Below, piece by piece: positions 1-8,083 of a DNA stretch of 22,579 nt. The notes under the pieces were generated by a model. It searched no databases. It saw only the letters and a list, made by a program, of their open reading frames with translations, and was not told where the DNA came from. A program made the position numbers and the translations under genes. How positions within the stretch are numbered: the stretch's first letter is position 1; the number at the start of each line of letters is the position of its first letter. Source of the DNA: an uncultured Clostridia bacterium (lineage in GTDB: Bacteria > Bacillota > Clostridia > Christensenellales > UBA1242). The DNA lies in contig CAMUJQ010000010.1 of assembly GCA_947089305.1 (NCBI GenBank), positions 1-22,579 on the forward strand, read 5' to 3'.

Positions 1-339
1 TGTGAAAAGCCTAATAGTGAATATTTTTATAAATTAGTGAAAGGAAAAGAAAGTGAAAAAGAGGGTGGTATGCGATGTGAAATTTGCATTGCAGACCGCT
101 TAAAAACAACTCGCGATTTTGCAATAAAAAATGAGTTTGACTATTTTACAACAACTCTTTCAATAAGCCCACATAAAAGCAGTCAATTTATAAATGAAAC
201 AGGTATTAAATTAAGTCCAAAATATTTGCCAGCAGATTTTAAAAAGAATGACGGTTTCAAAAAATCAATTGAACTTTGCAAGTTTTATAATATATATCGA
301 CAAACTTACTGTGGTTGCTCTTTTAGCTTTACTATTTAG
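1..339 (+). CDS. queH: Epoxyqueuosine reductase QueH, C-terminal part (5' end outside window)
   Basis: The reading frame is open from base 1 and ends at TAG 337-339, giving 112 residues; the start lies left of the window. QueH reduces epoxyqueuosine to queuosine in tRNA, the last step of queuosine synthesis, and is an iron-sulfur enzyme unrelated to QueG. The family signature is visible: a Cys pair in MRCEICIADRLKTT, the stretch FDYFTTTLSISPHKSS, and the terminal NIYRQTYCGCSFS with the CGC pair. The Met at base 37 is internal; residues encoded by bases 1-36 already read as QueH (CEKPNSEYFYKLVKGK). No terminator is obvious after the stop. The other queuosine genes are not in view. Recognition is by motif memory, and I am fairly sure of it. 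Confidence 0.9.
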   Translation, partial: CEKPNSEYFYKLVKGKESEKEGGMRCEICIADRLKTTRDFAIKNEFDYFTTTLSISPHKSSQFINETGIKLSPKYLPADFKKNDGFKKSIELCKFYNIYRQTYCGCSFSFTI

Positions 340-491
340 TGCAATGCGTTTTGAAATTTGTAATTTTTTTAATCATATTGTTTATATTGCTTTACTTAAA
401 ATTATGTTTATACAAACACGTTATATAGAATTTTAATTAAACGCGTAATTCATAGAAGAGTTATATTTTTTAAAAATAACTAATTTGCCTA

Positions 492-520
492 TTGACATGC
501 ACATATTTGCATGTTATTAT
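492..520 (+). promoter_or_regulatory. Sigma-A-type promoter of the radical SAM gene
   Basis: TTGACA (492-497), a 17-nt spacer and TATTAT (515-520) form a near-consensus promoter. The predicted start of transcription is about 527, the first base of the AAAGGA SD, so the leader would be only about 13 nt. Because the promoter lies here, a longer reading frame beginning at the ATG at 492 cannot be the real gene start. Confidence 0.8.
495..514. promoter_or_regulatory. Operator-like inverted repeat inside the promoter spacer
   Basis: ACATGCA (495-501), 6 nt, TGCATGT (508-514) is a perfect 7-bp inverted repeat. It overlaps the end of the -35 and fills the spacer up to the -10. A dimeric repressor bound here would block RNA polymerase. 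No regulator gene is adjacent and I do not recognise the site. Confidence 0.45.
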
Positions 521-539
521 TTTTTTAAAGGATTTTATT

Positions 540-1562
540 ATGAAAGATAAAGAAATTATTGTGCAAAATCTTGCTTTGGAGTTAACAAGAAGATGCAATT
601 TAAATTGTGCTCATTGTGCTCGAGGAGATTGTCAAAACAAAGACATGGATGACAAAACTATTGAGCGTGTTTTTGAAGATATTGATGATATAGTATGTTT
701 GCAATTTACAGGTGGAGAAACTTCTCTTGCTGTGCCTAAAGTTAAAAAAGTTTTAGAAGAAATAAATAAAAACAAAACAAAAGTGCATTCTGCAGTTATT
801 TTTACTAATGCAGTTGACATAAGTGATGAATATATTAATTGTTTAAAAGAGTTGCAACAGTATTGTGAAAAAAGTAACAAAGAAAGTATAAATCCTATTG
901 ATGTTGAATGTGGAGCAAAAGGAATAGTTCCAAGAAAAGGGCATGAATATTCTATGCGTGTAATTATAAGTTTAGATAAATACCATTTAAATGCAATAGA
1001 TCAATTGAGTTCCCGTAAACAAGTAAAACGTAATGTTGAAAAACTTGTAAATAATTTTGCCGTTGAAATAGACAAATTATGTAGTTACACTGTTTTTAAT
1101 GATGGTCGTGCAAAAAATTTGCAATACATTTATAAAGAAGAAACTCCTAATACTGAATATGCAGCACTTTATTGGAGGATGAAAGAAGGCTATAAAGACT
1201 TGTGCATGATAGGGCCAATTGTGCAAATAACGTTTGATGGTAAAATTGGTGATTGCAACAAAACCTATGAAGATATGGACAAAATTGCAATAGGTAACAT
1301 TAACGAAGAAAATATATACTCAATGTTTAAAAAATTGCAACAAGATAAAAAATTTAAGTTAACTAAAACTATGCAAAAATTAAATCAAAAATTCACTGCC
1401 ATATTAAATAATTATTGTGCGACATTTGAAGTATTTAAAAGAATTAGAAAATTTTATAAAAAACATTTTATCTCACCAGATTATTCTTACTTTTTTGATC
1501 AAACTCCAGGTTATAAAGGGTTAGATGAAACACCTTCAAATGTTACAATTAAAATGAATTAA
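540..1562 (+). CDS. Radical SAM protein of unknown substrate
   Basis: The 340-residue product carries the radical SAM cluster signature in LELTRRCNLNCAHCARGDC (Cys19, Cys23, Cys26), followed by QFTGGETSL, the usual GGE SAM-binding motif. These make it a [4Fe-4S] SAM-cleaving enzyme. The middle (about residues 130-260) and the C-terminal basic, helical part are not familiar. A pair of Cys around CMIGPIVQITFDGKIGDC resembles the SPASM/twitch position where an extra cluster can sit, but there are too few Cys to call a full SPASM domain. The start is ATG 540, 8 nt after SD AAAGG; the in-frame ATG at 492 lies in the promoter. The gene is monocistronic, with its own promoter and terminator. At this length it is unlikely to be QueE despite following queH. 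No peptide precursor for a RiPP is visible next to it. Confidence 0.85.
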   Translation: MKDKEIIVQNLALELTRRCNLNCAHCARGDCQNKDMDDKTIERVFEDIDDIVCLQFTGGETSLAVPKVKKVLEEINKNKTKVHSAVIFTNAVDISDEYINCLKELQQYCEKSNKESINPIDVECGAKGIVPRKGHEYSMRVIISLDKYHLNAIDQLSSRKQVKRNVEKLVNNFAVEIDKLCSYTVFNDGRAKNLQYIYKEETPNTEYAALYWRMKEGYKDLCMIGPIVQITFDGKIGDCNKTYEDMDKIAIGNINEENIYSMFKKLQQDKKFKLTKTMQKLNQKFTAILNNYCATFEVFKRIRKFYKKHFISPDYSYFFDQTPGYKGLDETPSNVTIKMN

Positions 1563-1594
1563 AGTTTGCTTGAACTTTAAGCAAACTTTTTTTT
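1562..1594 (+). terminator. Rho-independent terminator after the radical SAM gene
   Basis: AAGTTTGCTT (1562-1571) pairs perfectly with AAGCAAACTT (1579-1588) across a 7-nt loop and is followed by a T run to 1594. The stem begins at the last base of the stop codon. Confidence 0.9.
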
Positions 1595-1610
1595 GTATCT
1601 AAAAAAGAAT

Positions 1611-1638
1611 TTGATTTTTTTAATAAATAATATATAAT
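1611..1638 (+). promoter_or_regulatory. Promoter of holB, predicted leaderless transcript
   Basis: TTGATT (1611-1616), 16-nt spacer, TATAAT (1633-1638). The last base of the -10 is 6 nt before the ATG at 1645, so the usual +1 falls on the A of the start codon. No SD is present in GTTAAT between them. Confidence 0.75.
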
Positions 1639-1644
1639 GTTAAT

Positions 1645-2553
1645 ATGAGTAATTTATCAAACGTAATAAAAAATAGTGAGGATTATAAAAATTTTGTTAA
1701 TGCGTTTAATGTTGGCCAAGCTAAGCATGCCTATATTGTAATGAATCAAGATACAGTTTTGCGAGAAGCTTTCATAAAAGAATTAGCAAGTTTTATATTG
1801 CAAAATAGTGCTTTAGTAGAAGCCAATAGTCATCCAGACTTAAACTTAGTTACGGGGAATGAAAAAGGAAATATTCTTGTTGAAGATGTGCTTGTTGCAA
1901 TAGATAAAATTCAATTTAAAGCAAGCTTAGGTCAATATAAAGTTTTGATTATTATGGCAAAAACAAATTTAAGTGAGCGTGTTCAAAACAAATTATTAAA
2001 AACCTTAGAAGAACCCCCTAAAGATACAATTATTTTTTTAAGTGTTGCTAGTTTTACAGGAGTGCTTCCTACAATTTTAAGCAGAGCAGAAAAATTGGTT
2101 TTAAACAATCTTTCAACAGATGTGTTACTTGAACTTGGTTTTTCTAAACAAATTATTGATAAAAGCGAAAATATGCTTTACTTATGCAATAAATTAATGC
2201 ATGACAAATTAAAATTTAGTTTTGTTGAAGAATGTTTAAGTAATATGAAAAACAGCAGTCAGGTTATTCTTTTTAGTAGAAAAATTTCTAAAAGCAAAGA
2301 AGAAGCAAAAGAATATTTGTTTTATTTTGGACATATTTTCAATTTGCTTATTAAAGATAATTTAAAATCTAGCGATAGAATTTATAGTGCAGAATTAATT
2401 GAGGATTTCCCACTAATGGTTTTAAGTGAATGTATAGTTGCGTTAAATAAGGCTAATTTAGAAGTAGATGCTAACTGTTCACTTGGTCAAGTAATAGATA
2501 AATTTTTATTAAAAATTTTAGAGGTTAAATATTTATGCAGAAACAATATTTAG
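1645..2553 (+). CDS. holB: DNA polymerase III subunit delta' (clamp loader)
   Basis: The 302-residue protein is the delta' wrench of the replicative clamp loader, which loads the beta clamp together with the tau/gamma and delta subunits. It has the AAA+-like layout: AKHAYIV near the N-terminus, HPDLNLV before the sensor region, VLIIMAKTNLSERVQNKLLK with LLKTLEEPP, and the SRC-like ILSRAEKL, here with Ala in place of Cys. A working Walker A is absent, as is normal for delta', and the zinc-module Cys set found in many homologues is not seen. The ATG at 1645 has no SD but sits 6 nt after a -10 box, so the mRNA is predicted to be leaderless. The gene is followed by ricT with overlap, as in Bacillus. 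Confidence 0.92.
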   Translation: MSNLSNVIKNSEDYKNFVNAFNVGQAKHAYIVMNQDTVLREAFIKELASFILQNSALVEANSHPDLNLVTGNEKGNILVEDVLVAIDKIQFKASLGQYKVLIIMAKTNLSERVQNKLLKTLEEPPKDTIIFLSVASFTGVLPTILSRAEKLVLNNLSTDVLLELGFSKQIIDKSENMLYLCNKLMHDKLKFSFVEECLSNMKNSSQVILFSRKISKSKEEAKEYLFYFGHIFNLLIKDNLKSSDRIYSAELIEDFPLMVLSECIVALNKANLEVDANCSLGQVIDKFLLKILEVKYLCRNNI

Positions 2554-3329
2554 TAGAATATTTAAAAGGTGGAATGCCATCTTTAGTAACAAGTGTTGAA
2601 GATTTTGATGTTGGTGCAAAAGTTGTTGTAGAAATAGATGGCGCATTATTTTTTGGAGAGGTTGTTAAAGTTGTAACAGGTGATAGTGAAGGCGAATTAC
2701 CTATAATTTTACGCGCGGCTAATGAAGCAGATTTAAAAAAGCATGAGGCAAATGTTAAGTTTGAGCGCGTGGCACTAAATAAAGCTAAAGAAATTTGTGT
2801 AAAGCATACTAACGAATTAAAACTTTTAACAGCAGATAGCAGTTTAAATGATTCTAAACTTGTGTTTACTTTTTCTAGTGAAAATAAAGTTGATTTTAGA
2901 AGTTTTGTTAAAGAACTTGCTAGCATATTTAAAACTCGCATAGAACTTAAGCAAATTGGAATTAGAGATGAAACTAAAATTATGGGTGGACTTGGCCCAT
3001 GTGGAAAAGAAGTTTGTTGCAGACAGTTTTTAAATCAAATTCCACAAACTTCAATTAAAATGGCAAAAAACCAATCCTTAAGTTTAAATCCAACAAAAAT
3101 TAGCGGCTTATGCGGGCGCATTATGTGTTGTATGAGTTACGAAAATGATTTTTATGCTTCTGTGTTAGCTAAAATGCCAAAAGTTAATAGCACAGTTAAA
3201 GTTGATGGAAAAATTGGAACAGTTGTTTTCAACGATGTGTTAAAAGAAAAGGTAACAGTTAAATTTGAAGACGGTGATAAAAGTGAAATTATTGAGTATT
3301 CGTTAGACAAATTTAATAAGGAAGACTAA
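2535..3329 (+). CDS. ricT: PSP1-domain protein RicT/YaaT
   Basis: This 264-residue PSP1-domain protein matches B. subtilis RicT (YaaT), which with RicA and RicF forms a complex that promotes RNase Y-dependent mRNA processing and affects biofilm, competence and sporulation. The hallmark is two Cys-rich motifs, GPCGKEVCCRQF and GLCGRIMCCMSYE, which supply Cys for iron-sulfur clusters in the Ric complex. The C-terminal part is a small beta-rich tail (VNSTVKVDGKIGTVVFND). The start is ATG 2535, about 10 nt after SD AGAGG, overlapping the end of holB by 19 nt, which suggests translational coupling. YabA, which lies next in Bacillus, is absent; trmN6 follows directly. Confidence 0.93.
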   Translation: MQKQYLVEYLKGGMPSLVTSVEDFDVGAKVVVEIDGALFFGEVVKVVTGDSEGELPIILRAANEADLKKHEANVKFERVALNKAKEICVKHTNELKLLTADSSLNDSKLVFTFSSENKVDFRSFVKELASIFKTRIELKQIGIRDETKIMGGLGPCGKEVCCRQFLNQIPQTSIKMAKNQSLSLNPTKISGLCGRIMCCMSYENDFYASVLAKMPKVNSTVKVDGKIGTVVFNDVLKEKVTVKFEDGDKSEIIEYSLDKFNKED

Positions 3330-3332
3330 TAA

Positions 3333-4010
3333 ATGGAACTTTTAGAAAATGAACAACTAGATGATTTATTAATTGATGGGCGCAAAATCATTCAGCTCAA
3401 AAATAAATATAAATTTACAAGTGACAGTGTGCGTCTTGCAAATTTTATTAATGTAAAAAATAATGCACGTGTTTGCGAGTTTTGTAGTGGCTCGGGAATT
3501 ATTTCTATTTTAGTTAAACTAAATAACATGCAAAAAAACTTGAGTTTTACGCTTGTTGAGTTAGACGGCGAACAAGCCCAAGTTAGCAAAAAAAATATAG
3601 AGTTAAACAAATTAGATAACTTTACAGTTTGTAACGATAAAGTGCAAGATTTTCACAAAATAGTTGGGGTTGAAGCTTTTGATGTTGTTGTGTGCAATCC
3701 ACCATATTTTAGTGAAAATAGTGTAAAGCCTTTTCTTGCAAAAAAAGAAAAAGCTGAAATAACTTTAAACATAAGTGAGATATGCATTGAGGCAAACAAA
3801 CTTTTAAAGTTTGGTGGAAGTTTATTTTTGGTATTTCCAGCAAGCCGAGTGTTTGAACTTAGTAGTGTTTTAAATAAGAATAACTTTGCAATAAAAAATG
3901 CAACTTTTGTTAAAGCAAGCCACAAAAGCGAATTTAAAACAATATTAGTGGAAGCAAAAAAGGGTGGCAAATTAACAAACGTAAAAGTTAGCAGTTTAGA
4001 AATAGAATAA
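3333..4010 (+). CDS. trmN6: tRNA1(Val) A37 N6-methyltransferase-like protein (YabB/TrmN6)
   Basis: A 225-residue class I SAM-dependent methyltransferase. Motif I reads VCEFCSGSGIISILV (the SAM-binding loop), an acidic residue follows in TLVELDGEQ, and the catalytic N-methyltransferase motif is VVCNPPYF. NPPY with this length and this place after holB-ricT matches YabB/TrmN6, which methylates N6 of A37 in tRNA-Val. It starts 3 nt after ricT, with the SD (AAGGA) inside the ricT end, so the two are probably co-transcribed. The substrate is inferred from family and position. Confidence 0.88.
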   Translation: MELLENEQLDDLLIDGRKIIQLKNKYKFTSDSVRLANFINVKNNARVCEFCSGSGIISILVKLNNMQKNLSFTLVELDGEQAQVSKKNIELNKLDNFTVCNDKVQDFHKIVGVEAFDVVVCNPPYFSENSVKPFLAKKEKAEITLNISEICIEANKLLKFGGSLFLVFPASRVFELSSVLNKNNFAIKNATFVKASHKSEFKTILVEAKKGGKLTNVKVSSLEIE

Positions 4011-4022
4011 AAAGGGTTGATT

Positions 4023-5099
4023 ATGAATCTAAAAACTATAATAAGTAATTTAAATTTTGAAGAAATAAAAAACTATTTAAAAAACAATGGTAGTGTTTGT
4101 GTTACAAACTTAAATAATAATAAAATGCTTGTAGAATATGTTTACTTAGGTGACGACAATATAAATTCTTTAGAACTTTCTCCAAAACAGCAATTTAAAC
4201 AAATTAAAAGTAATGTATGGTATTATAAGCATATTTTACCACAAGGTATTAACTCATGCTATTGGTTGCATAAAAATTGTAAAAAGTTTAAGAATGAGTT
4301 AGACGAACGCAGAGAAAATAGTTTATTAAAAGATGATTATGCAAAAAATAAATTGTATGTTGTTAATGAGAAAGGTGAAAAAGGATTTGCATATAATTTT
4401 ATTTTGCCTTTTGAAATTCCAGAAAATTCAAAAACTTTAAATAGCAAAAAATATACCATAAAAAGTGAAGTTTTAGGAGAAGACAGGGAAGTTATAATAA
4501 CTTTACCTAAAAATTATAATTTAGAAAAAAATTATAAATGTTTAGTTTTAAGTGATGGTGCAATGTGGAAATATTCACTAAACCTAGAGGAAACTTTAAA
4601 TACTTTAGCCGAAAGTGGTAAAATAGATGAATATATAATTTGTTATGTAATTCAAAAAAATAGAAATAAAGAACTTGTGTTCAATAAAAAGTTTTGTGAA
4701 TTTTTATGTTTAGAACTTCCAAAATTTTTGAGTGAGAAAAAACTAATACGTGATAACAACAATTTAATATTTAGTGGGCAAAGTTTTGGGGCTATAACCG
4801 CATTATGTTTAGAAATGTATTTTCCAAACGTGTATAAAACTATAATAAGTCAATCAGCTTCTTTATGGACAGATGAAAATAACGAAATTTTAAAATATTT
4901 TAAAGTTCATAAAATTCAATCAAAATTATATTATAGTTATGGGAAATTTGAAGGTTGGTTTATTAAAGATAAGGGTAAAAAATTTAAAAATATAATAAAA
5001 CAAAATTTACATTGTAAATTTAAAATTTTTGGTGGTGACCATAATTTTATTTCTTGGAGAGAAGATTTAATTGATGCGTTAAAATCAATAAAAGATTAA
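4023..5099 (+). CDS. Enterochelin esterase-like alpha/beta hydrolase
   Basis: The 358-residue product has an N-terminal domain of about 130 residues of unclear fold and a C-terminal esterase D/Fes-type alpha/beta hydrolase domain. The nucleophile elbow is LIFSGQSFGAITAL (Ser254 counting from this start) and a catalytic His is likely in FGGDHNFISWRE (His340), matching the GGH-x-W pattern of Fes-like esterases. No signal peptide is seen, so it should act in the cytoplasm. ATG 4023 is chosen over TTG 4017 because the SD (AAAGGG, ending 4016) touches TTG 4017 but is well spaced for 4023. The gene follows trmN6 by 12 nt and converges on spmB with a 4-nt gap. The substrate is unknown: a siderophore ester is the family's classic case, but no siderophore genes are nearby. 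Confidence 0.75.
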   Translation: MNLKTIISNLNFEEIKNYLKNNGSVCVTNLNNNKMLVEYVYLGDDNINSLELSPKQQFKQIKSNVWYYKHILPQGINSCYWLHKNCKKFKNELDERRENSLLKDDYAKNKLYVVNEKGEKGFAYNFILPFEIPENSKTLNSKKYTIKSEVLGEDREVIITLPKNYNLEKNYKCLVLSDGAMWKYSLNLEETLNTLAESGKIDEYIICYVIQKNRNKELVFNKKFCEFLCLELPKFLSEKKLIRDNNNLIFSGQSFGAITALCLEMYFPNVYKTIISQSASLWTDENNEILKYFKVHKIQSKLYYSYGKFEGWFIKDKGKKFKNIIKQNLHCKFKIFGGDHNFISWREDLIDALKSIKD

Positions 5100-5103
5100 T
5101 TTT

Positions 5104-5610
5104 TTATAACACTCTACAAATTAAGCAACTTATAACGCCACTAAACAGAGAAACGATAAAGCCTAGCGGAAGAGTCCAAAGTAAGCGTTTAACTTTGCAT
5201 TTACTTAAATATAGGGCAGTTAAATACATTAGGGTGTCGCTAGAGCAAATTATAACACTTGCTGCGCGTGCAATGTAACTATCAACTCCAAATTTTGCAT
5301 ATAAGTCACTTAAAAGTGCTAAACATCCGTTAGCCGAAAATGGGCGTAAAACAACAATCATTGCAAGTTCTTTATCGATGCCAAGAAGTTGTAAAAAAGG
5401 GGCAATAAAGTTTGCTACAACTTGAAGTAAACCACTAACTTCACATAGTTTAATCATGATAAAAATTGCAACTAAAAAAGGAAAGATTGAAAGGGCTAAG
5501 TCAAAAGCTTTTCCCGCTCCAGTAGCAAAACTTGCAAAGGGTTTTGCTTTTTTAAAAAAAGCATAAATTATTAATAAAACTAAAAGTATAGGTAAAACAA
5601 TTTCACTCAA
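5104..5610 (-). CDS. spmB: Spore maturation protein B
   Basis: The 168-residue integral membrane protein has a hydrophobic N-terminal segment (VLPILLVLLIIYAF), further helices through FPFLVAIFIMIKL, and the conserved stretch LRPFSANGCLALLSD and SSDTLMYLTALYL. This is SpmB, a Gate/nucleoside-recognition domain protein that works with SpmA in dehydration of the spore core. The start is a TTG at 5610-5608, 8 nt after SD GGAG within spmA, and the genes overlap by the 4 bases TTGA, so translation is coupled. The genes are also kept in some non-sporulating lineages, so they suggest but do not prove endospore formation. Confidence 0.92.
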   Translation of the reverse strand: MSEIVLPILLVLLIIYAFFKKAKPFASFATGAGKAFDLALSIFPFLVAIFIMIKLCEVSGLLQVVANFIAPFLQLLGIDKELAMIVVLRPFSANGCLALLSDLYAKFGVDSYIARAASVIICSSDTLMYLTALYLSKCKVKRLLWTLPLGFIVSLFSGVISCLICRVL

Positions 5611-6347
5611 TTTTTTTGCTCCTTTAAAATTTTATTTTTGGAGCAGTTATTCCTCTTTGATGAATTTATAACTTTATTTTTAGTATTTTTTTTATGAATA
5701 AAAAACAATTTATTAAAAATTGAAAGCTCACTTTTTTTATTTAATTTTTCATTCAAGGCCTCTATTGTTATACCTTTTTTCTTTAAACGTTTGTTTCTAA
5801 ATTTCCAATAAAGTTTTGTTATGGTTATAGAAAATGCTGTTGTTAAAACTCCTGCAATTAAACATGGCAAAATGATGTCGGCCGCAGATGCGCTTCCACT
5901 AGCGGCTCTAAGCCCTATTACAGTTGTTGGAATTAGTTGAATGCTACTTGTGTTAAGTAAAATTAACATGCTTGCACCCGCCGTTATAACAGCTCCGTCA
6001 CCTTGTAACTTTTCGCAAGCTTTTATTCCACTTGGCGTGGAAATACCTCCAACACCTAAAAAGTTTCCCGCTATGTTTTCACATAAAAAGCCTTCAGTTT
6101 CTTCATCAACATCGCCAAATAAAAATTTAATAATTTTTCTAAGAGGTTTAAATAATTTGCGCTTTAAATTTGTTGTTGTTAAAATTTCTAAAAAACCTAG
6201 CCAGATAGCATAAACACCCCACATTTTAATTGTTAAAGTTATTGCTTCAGTAGCGGCTGCATTAAAGGTTGGGAGCACTTTTGACGGGTCTAAAAATATA
6301 CAAGCAACCATTCCTGCAATTGTTAGTAAAAACCAGAAAAACTCCAT
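5607..6347 (-). CDS. spmA: Spore maturation protein A
   Basis: The 246-residue membrane protein starts at ATG 6347 behind SD AAGGGA. Visible family features are the N-terminal membrane helix, MWGVYAIWLGFLEIL, and the signature NFLGVGGISTPSGIKACEKL, followed by MLILLNTSSIQLIPTTVIGL. These identify SpmA, the partner of SpmB in spore core dehydration. After about residue 190 the usual protein ends, and here a strongly basic tail rich in Lys and Asn continues to the stop; I see no domain in it. It is divergent from tatD across 59 bp. Placing spmAB inside the holB-ksgA neighbourhood, on the opposite strand, differs from the Bacillus layout. Confidence 0.92.
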   Translation of the reverse strand: MEFFWFLLTIAGMVACIFLDPSKVLPTFNAAATEAITLTIKMWGVYAIWLGFLEILTTTNLKRKLFKPLRKIIKFLFGDVDEETEGFLCENIAGNFLGVGGISTPSGIKACEKLQGDGAVITAGASMLILLNTSSIQLIPTTVIGLRAASGSASAADIILPCLIAGVLTTAFSITITKLYWKFRNKRLKKKGITIEALNEKLNKKSELSIFNKLFFIHKKNTKNKVINSSKRNNCSKNKILKEQKN

Positions 6348-6406
6348 ATTTTGTTTCCCTTTTAAATGTTCTTATGCTAAAATGTATGTATTGGAGTTTT
6401 AAAATT

Positions 6407-7198
6407 ATGTATATAGATACGCATGCACATCTTTGCGATCAACGCCTTTTTCCGCGTAAAGAAGAAATTATAAATGGAATGAAAGAAAACCAACTTTATA
6501 GTATTATAAACGCTAGTTATAATTTGGAGTCATCTAAAATTAACTTAGAAATTTCACAACAAAACAAAAACATTTATACAGTAGTTGGAATTCATCCTGA
6601 ACATGCTAAGAATTATTTTGAAAGTGACTTAATTGAAATTGAAAACATGGCCAAGAGCGAAAAAAGCATTTTAGCAATAGGTGAAATTGGTCTTGATTAT
6701 TATTATGGAAAAGATGATAAATTAGAACAAATAGAGCTTTTTAAAAAGCAACTCAACCTTGCTGTAAAACTTGACATGCCTGTATGTTTACATATTCGTG
6801 ATGCATACTTAGATTGTTTAAATATTTTAAAAGAATATAAAGGAAAATTAAACAAAATTTTATTTCATTGTTATTCAGGAAGTAAGGAATTTTTAAATGA
6901 ACTTATTCGCGAGTTTAATGAAAAAGTTTATTTTGCTTTTGGCGGTGTTACAACCTTTAAAAATGCAGTTAATGTAGCTGAGGCAGCTTTCGCTTGCCCA
7001 ATTGATAAATTAATGTTTGAAACAGATGCGCCCTATTTAACACCCATGCCTTTTAGAGGAAAATGTGATAATGAACCTAAATTTGTAAAATGGGTATATA
7101 AAAAAGTTGCTGAACTTAAAGAAATTAAAGAAGAAGAACTTGAAGAACAAGTTTATAAAAATGTAAAAAATTTTTTTGGAGATAGATTTGGAAATTAA
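6407..7198 (+). CDS. tatD: TatD family metal-dependent hydrolase (deoxyribonuclease)
   Basis: The 263-residue TIM-barrel hydrolase of the TatD family acts as a metal-dependent 3'-5' exonuclease on DNA or RNA in the cytoplasm. All metal-binding motifs are present in order: DTHAHL, GEIGLDYYY, CLHIRD, FHCYSGS and ETDAPYLTP. The start is ATG 6407, 10 nt after SD GGAG; a frame extending 46 codons further upstream is antisense to spmA and is not used. A possible extended -10 (TGC TAAAAT, 6375-6383) lies upstream without a good -35. The gene overlaps ksgA by 11 nt. In Bacillus the 5S rRNA maturase gene rnmV lies between tatD and ksgA; it is missing here. Confidence 0.93.
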   Translation: MYIDTHAHLCDQRLFPRKEEIINGMKENQLYSIINASYNLESSKINLEISQQNKNIYTVVGIHPEHAKNYFESDLIEIENMAKSEKSILAIGEIGLDYYYGKDDKLEQIELFKKQLNLAVKLDMPVCLHIRDAYLDCLNILKEYKGKLNKILFHCYSGSKEFLNELIREFNEKVYFAFGGVTTFKNAVNVAEAAFACPIDKLMFETDAPYLTPMPFRGKCDNEPKFVKWVYKKVAELKEIKEEELEEQVYKNVKNFFGDRFGN

Positions 7199-8018
7199 AA
7201 AGTTAAAAGAAGATAATTTTGTTTTTAAAAAACGCTTTGGTCAAAATTTTATAACAGACACTAACTTTATAAAAAGTATGGTTGACGACTTTGGCGTAGA
7301 AAATCAAAATGTTTTAGAGATTGGTGCTGGAGCCGGTACTTTAAGTGCTGAGCTTGCCAAGAGAGCAAAAAAAGTTGTTTCGATTGAAATAGATTTAACT
7401 CTTAAAGACTATTTAACGGATAAATTCAAAACGACTAAAAACATTGAGTTAGTTTTTGCTGATTTTATGAAGCTAAGTGCAGATTATATAAATCGGCTAC
7501 TTAATAATGAACCTTTTATGCTTGTTGCCAATTTGCCTTACTATATTACTAGCCCTATAATTTTTAAACTTTTAGAAGAAGAATTTAATGTAACAGTATT
7601 TTATATAATGGTGCAAAAAGAAGTTGGGGAGCGAATTATTGCAAAGCCAAAAACTAAAGAATATGGAAATATTTCAGTTAAAATTGATTGTGTTGGGGAT
7701 GCAAAAATAATTAGGCAAGTTAATCGCAAAATGTTTGTGCCTTCACCAAATGTAGATAGCGTTATATTAGAGATTAAACTTAATAGAAATAAATTTGATA
7801 TTTTAAACACTAAACTTTTAAATTCAATAATTAATTCAGCGTTTGAAAATAGACGTAAGGTATTTTCAAGCAATTTATCTAAATTTATTGATAAAGAAAC
7901 TGCAAAAGAAGTATTAAAAACATTATTTAATAATGAATTAATTAGGGGCGAAGAGTTATCTAGTGAAGAATTCGTCAAATTATCAAATTATATAACTAAA
8001 ATTTCTAAAAAGATATAA
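7188..8018 (+). CDS. rsmA: 16S rRNA A1518/A1519 N6-dimethyltransferase RsmA (KsgA)
   Basis: The 276-residue enzyme dimethylates two adjacent adenines in the 3' hairpin of 16S rRNA during 30S assembly. Motifs are RFGQNFITD, the SAM loop LEIGAGAGTLSAELA, the acidic residue in SIEID, the catalytic NLPYYITSPIIFKLL, and FVPSPNVDSVILEI. I choose TTG 7188 as start because SD TTTGGAGA (GGAG at 7178-7181) is 6 nt away. TTG 7176, which adds four residues, has no SD. The SD lies inside the end of tatD and the genes overlap by 11 nt, so they are translationally coupled. Confidence 0.94.
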   Translation: MEIKKLKEDNFVFKKRFGQNFITDTNFIKSMVDDFGVENQNVLEIGAGAGTLSAELAKRAKKVVSIEIDLTLKDYLTDKFKTTKNIELVFADFMKLSADYINRLLNNEPFMLVANLPYYITSPIIFKLLEEEFNVTVFYIMVQKEVGERIIAKPKTKEYGNISVKIDCVGDAKIIRQVNRKMFVPSPNVDSVILEIKLNRNKFDILNTKLLNSIINSAFENRRKVFSSNLSKFIDKETAKEVLKTLFNNELIRGEELSSEEFVKLSNYITKISKKI

Positions 8019-8083
8019 GAAAATAAGTTCTTATTTATAGTTTAAAGCATATATAATTATTAAATTAATAAAAGGGGTTATAT

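Noticed and set aside
248..436. Open frame overlapping the end of queH
   Set aside because: Mostly inside the queH coding region in another frame; the remainder has no promoter, SD or recognisable protein.
492..539. Sixteen-codon N-terminal extension of the radical SAM protein
   Set aside because: The extra codons are the -35, spacer, -10 and SD of the gene.
540..1562. Radical SAM gene as queE because it follows queH
   Set aside because: The protein is much longer than QueE, has a separate promoter and terminator, and lacks recognisable QueE landmarks beyond the general motif.
6269..6406. Forty-six-codon N-terminal extension of TatD
   Set aside because: It is antisense to the start of spmA; the family begins at MYIDTHAHL, which has its own SD.
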